Source: Eledone cirrhosa (lineage: Eukaryota; Mollusca; Cephalopoda; Octopoda; Eledonidae). Taken from it: a stretch of 64,000 nt of DNA. The position numbers and the translations under genes were made by a program. The stretch lies in NCBI GenBank assembly GCA_964016885.1, contig OZ024748.1, forward strand, positions 26,481,515-26,545,514, written 5' to 3'. This document shows, piece after piece, positions 59,401-64,000 of this stretch (its first letter is position 1; each line of letters starts with the position of its first letter). The notes below the pieces were generated by a model, which worked only from the letters and a program-made list of their open reading frames with translations, had not been told where the DNA came from and ran no database searches.

Positions 59401-62400
59401 CCATATAGAAACTCCAAAATCTACTTCTCAACTTCCTTATACATCTGACATTGAAACAAGTACAGTGGAAAGAACAACACAAATTACAGATATTGAAACT
59501 GAACGCACAACTCAGACAGAAATTACATCACAACTAACAACATCTCCTGAAGAAACGACTCTGTCTACTCAGGTAGAGGACATCGAAAAGGTGACACCAA
59601 CACAAGTTGCTAGCACAATGCATACATCACCTGAAACAACAGTTGTTTCATCTACTGAACACACCTCTCTAACACCATCTACAGAGGAACTCACTAGTAT
59701 AAAATATACTCCTGAGACATCAACTGAAAAATCACTACCCATGACAACACCTACAAGCACAGCTGAAAAGATCACTGAAACTAGGACAAACACAACAGCA
59801 ACAACATCACAGCTTCCTTCAACAAGTGAAATCCATATAGAAACTCCTAAATCTACTTCTGAACTGCCTCATATAACTGACATTGAAACAAGTACAGTGG
59901 AAAGAACAACACAAATTACAGATATTGAAACTGAGCGCACAACTCAACCACAACTAACATCTCCTGAAGAAACAACTCTTTCTACTGAGGTAGAGGACAT
60001 CGAAAAGGTGACACCAACGCCAATTGCTAGCACAAAGCATACATCACCTGAAACAACAGTAGTTTCATCTCCTGAACAAACCTCTATAACACCTACAGAT
60101 GAACTCACTAGAATAGAATATACATCAGAGACATCAACTGAAAAATCACTACCTATGACAACACCTTCAAGCACAGCAGAAAAGATCACTGAAACTATTA
60201 CAGACACAACAGCAACAACATCACAGCTTCCTTCAACAAGTGAAATCCATATAGAAACTCCAAAATCTACTTCTCAACTTCCTTATACAACTGACATTGA
60301 AACAAGGACAGTGGAAAGAACAACACAAATTACAGATATTGAAACTGAGCACACAACTCAGACAGAAATTACACCACAACTAACAACATCTCCTGAAGAA
60401 ACAACACTGTCTACACAGGTACAGGACTTCGAAAAGGTGACACAAACACAAGTTGCTACCACAAAGCATACGTCACCTGAAATAACAGTAGTTTCATCTC
60501 CTGAACAAACCTCTATAACACCTACAGATGAACTTACTAGTATTGAATATACAACTGAGACATCAACTGAAAAACCACTACCTATCAAGACACCTACAAG
60601 CACAGCAGAAAAGATCACTGAAACTACAACAGACACAACAGCAACAACATCACAGCTTCCTTCAACAAGTGAAATTCATATAGAAACTCCAAAATCTACT
60701 TCTCAACTTCCTTATACAACTGACATTGAAACAAGTACAGTGGAAAGAACAACACTAATTACAGATATTGAAACTGAGCGCACAACTCAGACAGAAATTA
60801 CACCACAACAAACAACATCTCCTGAAGAAACAACTCTGTCTACTCAGGTAGAGGACATCGAAAAGGTGACACCAACACAAGTTGCTAGCACAATGCATAC
60901 ATCACCTGAAACAACAGTTGTTTCATTTACTAAACACACCTCTCTAACACTATCTACAGAGGAACTCACTAGTATAAAATATACTCCTGAGACATCAACT
61001 GAAAAATCACTACCCATGACAACACCTACAAGCACAGCTGAAAAGATCACTGAAACTATTACAGACACAACAGCAACAACATCACAGCTTCCTTCAACAA
61101 GTGAAATCCATATAGAAACTCCAAAATCTACTTCTCAACTTCCTTATACAACTGACATTGAAACAAGTACAGTGGAAAGAACAACACAAATTACAGATAT
61201 TGAAACTGAGCGCACAACTCAACCACAACTAACATCTCCTGAAGAAACAACTCTTTCTACTGAGGTAGAGGACATCGAAAAGGTGACACCAACGCCAATT
61301 GCTAGCACAAAGCATACATCACCTGAAACAACAGTAGTTTCATCTCCTGAACAAACCTCTATAACACCTACAGATGAACTTACTAGTATTGAATATACAA
61401 CTGAGACATCAACTGAAAAACCACTAGCTACGACAACACCTACAAGCACAGCAGAAAAGATCACTGAAACTATTACAGACACAACAGCAACAACATCACA
61501 GCTTCCTTCAACAAGTGAAATCCATATAGAAACTCCAAAATCTACTTCTCAACTTCCTTATACAACTGACATTGAAACAAGTACAGTGGAAAGAACAACA
61601 CAGATTACATATATTGAAACTGAGCGCACAACTCAGACAGAAATTACACCACAACTAACAACATCTCCTGAAGAAAGAACTCTTTCTACTGAGGTAGAGG
61701 ACATCGAAAAGGTGACACCAACGCCAATTGCTAGCACAAAGCATACATCACCTGAAACAACAGTAGTTTCATCTCCTGAACAAACCTCTATAACACCTAC
61801 AGATGAACTTACTAGTATTGAATATACAACTGAGACATCAACTGAAAAACCACTACCTATCAAGACACCTACAAGCACAGCAGAAAAGATCACTGAAACT
61901 ACAACAGACACAACAGCAACAACATCACAGCTTCCTTCAACAAGTGAAATTCATATAGAAACTCCTAAATCTACTTCTGAACTGCCTCATATAACTGACA
62001 TTGAAACAAGTACAGTGGAAAGAACAACACAAATTACAGATATTGAAACTGAGCGCACAACTCAGACAGAACTTACACCACAACAAACAACATCTCCTGA
62101 AGAAAAAACTCTGTCTACTCAGGTAGAGGACATCGAAAAGGTGACACCAACGCCAATTGCTAGCACAAAGCATACATCACCTGAAACAACAGTAGTTTCA
62201 TCTCCTGAACAAACCTCTATAACACCTACAGATGAACTTACTAGTATTGAATATACAACTGAGACATCAACTGAAAAACCACTACCTATAAAGACACCTA
62301 CAAGCACAGCAGAAAAGATCACTGAAACTATTACAGACACAACAGCAACAACATCACAGCTTCCTTCAACAAGTGAAATCCATATAGAAACTCCAAAATC

Positions 62401-64000
62401 TACTTCTCAACTTCCTTATACAACTGACATTGAAACAAGTACAGTGGAAAGAACAACACAGATTACAGATATTGAAACTGAGCGCACAACTCAGACAGAA
62501 ATTACACCACAACTAACAACATCTCCTGAAGAAACAACTCTGTCTACTCAGGTAGAGGACATCGAAAAGGTGACACCAACGCCAATTGCTAGCACAAAGC
62601 ATACATCACCTGAAACAACAGTAGTTTCATCTCCTGAACAAACCTCTATAACACCTACAGATGAGCTTACTATTATTGAATATACAACTGAGACATCAAC
62701 TGAAAAACCACTACCTTTCAAGACACCTACAAGCACAGCAGAAAAGATCACTGAAACTACAACAGACACAACAGCAACAACATCACAGCTTCCTTCAACA
62801 AGTGAAATTCATATAGAAACTCCTAAATCTACTTCTGAACTGCCTCATACAACTGACATTGAAACAAGTACAGTGGAAAGAACAACACAAATTACAGATA
62901 TTGAAACTGAGCGCACAACTCAGACAGAAATTACATCACAACTAACAACATCTCCTGAAGAAACAACTCTGTCTACTCAGGTAGAGGACATCGAAAAGGT
63001 GACACCAACACAAGTTGCTAGCACAATGCATACATCACCTGAAACAACAGTTCTTTCATCTCCAGAACACACCTCTATAACACCTACAGATGAACTTACT
63101 AGTATTGAATATAAAACTGAGACATCAACTGAAAAACCACTACCTATGACAACACCTACAAGCACAGCTGAAAAGATCACTGAAACTATTACAGACACAC
63201 CAGCAACAACATCACAGTTTCCTTCAACAAGTGAAATCCATATAGAAACTCCTAAATCTACTTCTGAACTGCCTCATATAACTGACATTGAAACAAGTAC
63301 AGTGGAAAGAACAACACAAATTACAGATATTGAAACTGAGCGCACAACTCAACCACAACTAACATCTCCTGAAGAAACAACTCTTTCTACTGAGGTAGAG
63401 GACATCGAAAAGGTGACACCAACGCCAATTGCTAGCACAAAGCATACATCACCTGAAACAACAGTAGTTTCATCTCCTGAACAAACCTCTATAACACCTA
63501 CAGATGAACTTACAAGTATTGAATATACAACTGAGACATCAACTGAAAAACCACTACCTATCAAGACACCTACAAGCACAGCAGAAAAGATCACTGAAAC
63601 TATTACAGACACAACAGCAACAACATCACAGCTTCCTTCAACAAGTGAAATCCATATAGAAACTCCAAAATCTACTTCTCAACTTCCTTATACAACTGAC
63701 ATTGAAATAAGTACAGTGAAAAGAACAACACAAATTACAGATATTGAAACTGAACGCACAACTGAGATAGAACTTACACCACAACAAACAACATCTCCTG
63801 AAGAAACAACTCTTTCTACTGAGGTAGAGGACATTGAAAAGGTGACACCAACGCCAATTGCTAGCACAAAGCATACATCACCTGAAACAACAGTAGTTTC
63901 ATCTCCTGAACAAACCTCTATAACACCTACAGATGAACTTACTAGTATTGAATATACAACTGAGACATCAACTGAAAAACCACTACCTATCAAGACACCT
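2..64000 (+). CDS. Giant mucin-like tandem-repeat protein, internal part, open at both ends
   Basis: Frame 2 is open through the window: 21,333 codons with no stop seen and no clear intron. The order is 123 repeat units (codons 1-17594), a 406-codon Pro/Thr-rich interruption, then 23 and a part further units (3333 codons). The consensus unit is about 30% Thr, 11% Ser and 8% Pro, Glu-rich, with one Tyr, no Cys and no Trp. This is typical of extended, O-glycosylated mucin or matrix proteins and predicts disorder, with no catalytic domain. Every length change between units is a multiple of three. No signal peptide, von Willebrand, SEA, EGF or membrane segment lies in the window, so both termini are outside it. 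The polypeptide seen here alone would exceed 2 MDa before glycosylation. Secretion and glycosylation are inferred from composition. A structural adhesin of another lineage is possible. I do not recognise the gene. Confidence 0.9.
299..379 (+). repeat. Internal sub-repeat inside each unit (ITDIET motif)
   Basis: Residues 100-113 of the unit (ITDIETSTVERTTQ) and 114-126 (ITDIETERTTQTE) are two adjacent versions of the same 13-14 residue motif, shown here in unit 1. The SPETT and SPEETT motifs at residues 19-23 and 134-138 look like a second, more distant pair. The 143-residue unit therefore probably grew from shorter Thr/Glu motifs before it was amplified whole. The pair is present in most units I read; unit 26 has a rearranged version. 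Confidence 0.75.
392..436 (+). other. Splice-signal-like sequence at the unit boundary (recurs in most units)
   Basis: The end of a typical unit carries CTAAC (branch-point-like, here 392-396). About 35 bases after its branch A come the pyrimidine-rich CTCTGTCTACTCAG and the boundary CAG|G. The next unit opens GTAGAG, so CAG|GTAGAG also resembles a weak 5' donor lacking the +5 G. All boundaries are phase 0, so use of these sites would remove whole units in frame. CTAAC is lost in units reading PQQTT or PQHTT. These are sequence resemblances only; nothing here shows they are used. Confidence 0.35.
431..859 (+). repeat. Reference 143-residue repeat unit (unit 2)
   Basis: This unit shows the plan shared by all units. 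Residues 1-14 read VEDI(E/V)KVTPTQVAS. Residues 19-32 hold SPETT and SSPEHTS. Residues 38-55 carry ELTSIEYTTETSTEKPLP. Residues 56-79 are a Thr-rich stretch ending in TTATTSQ or a close variant. Residues 80-99 run LPSTSEIHIETPKS and on to ELPH or ELPY. Residues 100-126 contain two ITDIET-type sub-repeats, and 133-143 read TSPEETTLSTQ. The consensus holds 43 Thr, 16 Ser and 12 Pro. Runs of Thr and Ser beside Pro suit mucin-type O-glycosylation. Charged residues are mostly Glu, with Lys and Arg spaced between. The most variable part is residues 41-60, where SIEYTT/IKEYTT/SIEYRT and PLPIKT/SLPMTT/SLPTIT alternate. The consensus has no N-glycosylation sequon. Confidence 0.93.
1307..6278 (+). repeat. 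Six-unit block duplication (2574-bp offset)
   Basis: The segment at about 1307-3704 recurs at about 3881-6278 with an exact offset of 2574 bp (6 x 429). The order of unit types is the same in both copies, including rare variants: CGAGTT in place of CAAGTT, the GACGTTGAAACAAGTACGATGG change, LPMTTSTS, and the IKEYIT form near 3550 and 6124. Only a few single-base differences were noticed, such as GAG versus GAA near 1802 and 4376, and ACA versus ACG near 2447 and 5019. The copies part company at CCT versus CAT near 3704 and 6278. Two of the unit types recur again at 9866-10723, so parts were copied more than once. Confidence 0.88.
5150..6865 (+). repeat. Four-unit block, distant copy at 12032-13747
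   Basis: Units 13-16 match units 29-32 in order and in rare variants: LPMTTSTS, the ATGACACCTACAGATGAACA change, the IKEYIT form with CGCACAGCAGAA, and ACAAATATTGAAACTAAGCGC. The offset is 6882 bp, which is 16 units plus the net 18 bp from irregular units 17, 26 and 27. A handful of differences separate the copies, for example CATATA versus CGTATA near 12754 and GCTTCA versus GTTTCA near 13390. This is a duplication of a block whose copies now lie about 5 kb apart. Confidence 0.85.
6866..7291 (+). repeat. Repeat unit 17 with one codon missing (426 bp)
   Basis: One CCT (Pro) codon is missing near 7267, so TSPEETT reads TSEETT. The frame is kept. Confidence 0.9.
10724..11200 (+). repeat. Rearranged repeat unit 26 (477 bp)
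   Basis: The first part is a normal unit down to SQLPL near 10970. About 28 codons (the SEIHIE...STVE part) are then missing and the unit jumps to RTTQVTDIE. After a first C-terminal part that ends SPKETTQSTH near 11070, a second copy of the C-terminal region (ITDIETSTVERTTQ onward) follows to 11200, also lacking one Pro codon. The net change is +48 bp, in frame. It looks like a deletion combined with a partial duplication of the 3' third of a unit, or an unequal exchange inside units. Confidence 0.88.
11201..11602 (+). repeat. Rearranged repeat unit 27 (402 bp)
   Basis: After KVTPT the unit jumps to TVVSSPEH near 11232, which removes 12 codons (QVAS through SPET). Near 11400 a 9-bp tandem duplication gives QFPQFP in place of QLP. 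The net change is -27 bp and the frame is kept. It sits directly after irregular unit 26, so the two probably arose in one local event. Confidence 0.88.
16998..21235 (+). repeat. Five-unit tandem block duplication (2145-bp offset)
   Basis: About 16998-19090 recurs directly at about 19143-21235, offset 2145 bp (5 x 429). Shared rare variants include GAGTGGAAAACTCAG (a Trp codon), TCTATACCACCTACAGATGAA, ACAAAACAACAACAACA, GAGGCATCAACTG, ACGATATCACCT and GTGGAAGGAACAACA. Unit 45 (18896-19324), at the join, has a 5' part like unit 50 (21041) and a 3' part like unit 40 (16751), so the duplication junction lies inside it. Confidence 0.9.
21041..26188 (+). repeat. Six-unit tandem block duplication (2574-bp offset)
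   Basis: Units 50-55 match units 56-61 with offset 2574 bp. Shared rare variants include GTGGAAGGAACAACA, CAAGTTACTAGC, ACAAACACAGCTG, CTATACAGACACC, CATATAACAAACATTG, CTGTCTAGACAG, CCAGAATACACC, ACTGGAACAGAC, AGCACATTGCAT and CTCAGATAACTGATATTG. Unit 56 (23615) is the junction: its 5' half matches unit 62 (26189) and its 3' half matches unit 50. The copies look nearly identical, so the event is recent relative to others in the array. Confidence 0.9.
29192..34768 (+). repeat. Eight-unit block duplication (3432-bp offset)
   Basis: Units 69-73 (29192-31336) match units 77-81 (32624-34768), offset 3432 bp (8 x 429). Shared variants include GAAAAGACCACTG, GCATGCATCACC, GAAAGGATGACAGC, GAACTGAATATTAAAGAA, GTTATTTCATATCC and ACATTAACTG. 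Unit 77 begins GTAGAGGAATTCGAAAA, like unit 89 (37772), but continues like unit 69, so it is the junction unit. Confidence 0.87.
33482..36055 (+). repeat. Three-unit tandem block duplication (1287-bp offset)
   Basis: Units 79-81 (33482-34768) are repeated as units 82-84 (34769-36055). Unit 82 is a mosaic. Its start, with CAAGTTGTTAGCAC near 34800, matches units 74 and 85. From GAACTGAATATTAAAG near 34880 onward it matches unit 79. Unit 85 (36056) then resumes as a copy of unit 74 (31337). Confidence 0.88.
38630..48064 (+). repeat. About 13-unit block duplication (5577-bp offset)
   Basis: Units 91-99 correspond to units 104-112, offset 5577 bp (13 x 429), or 5574 after short unit 109. Marker variants shared by both copies: AGCAAAGCAG, ATAACAACTACAGATG or its ATAGATG form, CAAGTCTCTAGC, ACCTGCAGATGAAC, TTCATCTGCTGAACAC and ACACAAATACAAG. 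Unit 104 is mosaic: its start matches unit 114 and its end matches unit 91. Unit 112 joins a 5' part like unit 99 to a 3' part like unit 100 (TCAGCTTCTAGAATG), so one unit seems lost there. Beyond unit 112 the order is shuffled, and the exact ends are uncertain. Confidence 0.7.
46352..46777 (+). repeat. Repeat unit 109 with one codon missing (426 bp)
   Basis: One Thr codon is missing from the ACAACAGCAACAACA stretch near 46575, so TTATTSQ reads TTATSQ. The frame is kept. The run of ACA codons makes slippage the likely cause. Confidence 0.88.
50639..52783 (+). repeat. Two-unit alternation at the 3' end of array 1
   Basis: Units 119, 121 and 123 (50639, 51497, 52355) share a subtype with GAACTGAT(T/A), ACATCTGATACATCA and the SLPMTTPTS form. 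Units 120 and 122 between them are the common PLP type. This gives a local 858-bp period (2 x 429). The GAACACACAACTCAG change (Arg to His) and ACAGAAAGTACACC are common here. The last 40 bases of unit 123 are degenerate next to the Pro/Thr interruption. Confidence 0.75.
52745..52783 (+). other. Acceptor-like end of array 1
   Basis: Unit 123 ends TTAAC (52745-52749) and, about 35 bases later, CTCTGTCTTTTCAG up to 52783. Its pyrimidine run is better than in other units because TCTACTCAG has become TCTTTTCAG. If it were a real 3' splice site, the linker at 52784 would start an exon in phase 0. The coding frame is open on both sides, so the sequence does not require this. Confidence 0.3.
52784..52906 (+). 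other. Unique 41-codon linker before the Pro/Thr region
   Basis: This in-frame stretch differs from all repeat units. It begins PVDFKTSNNVSG and contains REKWEMYTSEVMSP, then AASTADFVIKFLTI. It has a Trp, a Tyr, three Phe and an N-V-S sequon, which are rare or absent in the arrays. The order V-S-x-T, M-Y-T-S, then M-S-P loosely echoes VAST, MHTS and VVSSP of residues 12-28 of the repeat, so it may be a decayed N-terminal half unit. That match is weak and tentative. The preceding bases CTGTCTTTTCAG form a better splice-acceptor-like sequence than in other units, so an exon boundary here cannot be excluded. Confidence 0.6.
52907..53797 (+). repeat. Pro/Thr-rich low-complexity domain (TTTP repeats), part of the giant CDS
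   Basis: About 297 codons encode almost only Thr and Pro. From about 52907 to 53330 the tetrapeptide TTTP is regular, from the 12-bp motif ACA ACA AC(A/G) CCA, with occasional 3- or 5-residue steps. Further on it is less regular, with TTTTS, TPTP, PPTTP, PSATP and single Ser, Ala, Arg, Lys, Ile and Met residues. It ends in a more mixed part (PITITPKTTNRKTT) near 53700-53760. Pro/Thr tracts of this kind are classic dense O-glycosylation segments in mucins and act as stiff spacers. The 12-bp and ACA repeats should be prone to length change. The reading frame matches that of both arrays. Confidence 0.9.
53798..54001 (+). repeat. Strongly diverged C-terminal half repeat unit
   Basis: From LPST near 53810 to the final Q at 54001, this stretch lines up without gaps over 64 residues with residues 80-143 of the repeat. 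About 30 of 64 positions are identical by hand count. The clearest block is IIETERTTD, against DIETERTTQ in the repeat, followed by ITTQLTTS. No other C-terminal half unit I read is this far from consensus. It probably escaped homogenisation because it sits next to the Pro/Thr region. Confidence 0.82.
55289..55720 (+). repeat. 432-bp unit subtype with extra codon (also at 57008)
   Basis: One codon is added before the TEELTSIKYTPETST segment, giving ACATCATCTACAG here and ACACCATCTACAG in later copies. Units 57008-57439 (432 bp), 57869, 59573 and 60848 carry the same insertion with SIKYTP in place of SIEYTT. In the last three it is combined with a 15-bp loss further on, which makes 417 bp. I saw this subtype only in array 2. 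Confidence 0.85.
57440..62122 (+). repeat. Multi-unit block duplication in array 2 (2979-bp offset)
   Basis: Units at 57440, 57869, 58286 and 58715 recur at 60419, 60848, 61265 and 61694, offset 2979 bp. That is seven units with their unusual lengths. Shared rare features include GTACAGGACTTCGAAAAG, the extra-codon subtype, the 15-bp deletion, CCACTAGCTACGACAAC and GAAGAAAGAACTC. Differences include ACAGATATT versus ACATATATT near 58629 and 61608, and CTAAACAC preceded by TCATCTA versus TCATTTA near 57947 and 60926. Units 56579-57439 similarly match 59144-60004 in part (offset 2565). Confidence 0.85.
57869..58285 (+). repeat. 417-bp unit with 15-bp deletion (subtype also at 59573, 60848, 62981)
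   Basis: Near 58240 the usual TTQTEITPQLTTSPEE reads TTQPQLTSPEE, a loss of five codons in frame, while an extra codon is present earlier in the unit. The same deletion occurs near 59945, 61220 and 63353. The last lacks the extra codon, which makes unit 62981-63394 414 bp. One deletion that spread by duplication or conversion is the simplest explanation. Confidence 0.87.

Larger units (their letters stand above)
54002..64000 (+). repeat. Array 2: 23 full units plus one partial unit of the same family
   Basis: Unit starts: 54002, 54431, 54860, 55289, 55721, 56150, 56579, 57008, 57440, 57869, 58286, 58715, 59144, 59573, 59990, 60419, 60848, 61265, 61694, 62123, 62552, 62981, 63395, and 63824 (partial). 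Lengths are 414, 417, 429 or 432 bp, always in frame. Many units carry features I did not see or rarely saw in array 1: STKHTS in place of STMHTS, TPIAS or TPVAS, SPEQTS, SQLPYTTDIET, and TLSTE in place of TLSTQ. The first unit (54002) is the most diverged, with EKLTPTPVFTTMHT. The array runs off the window end. Confidence 0.96.

Noticed and set aside
2..64000. Assembly artefact inflating the array
   Set aside because: It cannot be fully excluded. However, units carry distinct variant combinations, and duplicated blocks differ by scattered bases and have chimeric junction units, which simple looped duplication of reads would not produce. The copy number still needs long-read support.
2..64000. 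Transposon, retroelement, tRNA, promoter or terminator signals
   Set aside because: No terminal repeats, transposase or polymerase-like coding, tRNA-like fold or polyadenylation context stood out from the repeat.

Overview
This window appears to be the inside of one enormous protein-coding region on the + strand. Reading from position 2, the frame stays open to position 64000 (21,333 codons). I saw no stop codon, no interruption by unrelated sequence, and neither end of the gene. Almost all of it is a tandem array of a 429-bp (143-codon) unit. The encoded protein is mucin-like: about 30% Thr, 11% Ser and 8% Pro, rich in Glu, with no Cys in the consensus. The composition, the A-rich ACA-heavy Thr codons and the lack of ordinary short genes suggest an animal, perhaps an invertebrate, with a giant secreted or surface mucin or matrix protein. 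The species and the exact gene cannot be named from this sequence. A giant repeat gene of a microbe is a less likely alternative.

Layout. (1) Positions 2-52783: array 1, 123 consecutive units. All are 429 bp except units 17 and 109 (426 bp), unit 26 (477 bp) and unit 27 (402 bp). (2) Positions 52784-54001: a 406-codon interruption. It has a short unique linker with the window's only cluster of aromatic and charged residues (52784-52906), a Pro/Thr-only region built on a TTTP tetrapeptide (52907-53797), and a strongly diverged half unit (53798-54001). (3) Positions 54002-64000: array 2, 23 full units and one partial unit of the same family. These are more varied, with in-frame lengths of 414, 417, 429 and 432 bp. 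All length changes I could measure are multiples of 3, the strongest sign that the frame is under selection.

At a larger scale the arrays are built from block duplications of whole numbers of units: 3, 5, 6, 8, about 13 and about 16 units in array 1, and about 7 in array 2. Several blocks are joined by a chimeric unit whose two halves match two different outside units. That is the expected footprint of unequal crossing-over. Units at the edges of the Pro/Thr region are the most diverged, as expected where homogenisation stops.

Every typical unit boundary also carries a branch-point-like CTAAC, a pyrimidine-rich stretch, CAG|G and a weak donor-like CAG|GTAGAG. All are in phase 0, so whole-unit in-frame splicing is conceivable but unproven. 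No RNA genes, mobile elements, CRISPR arrays, promoters or terminators were found. Because the coding frame covers the whole window, there is no intergenic stretch to describe.
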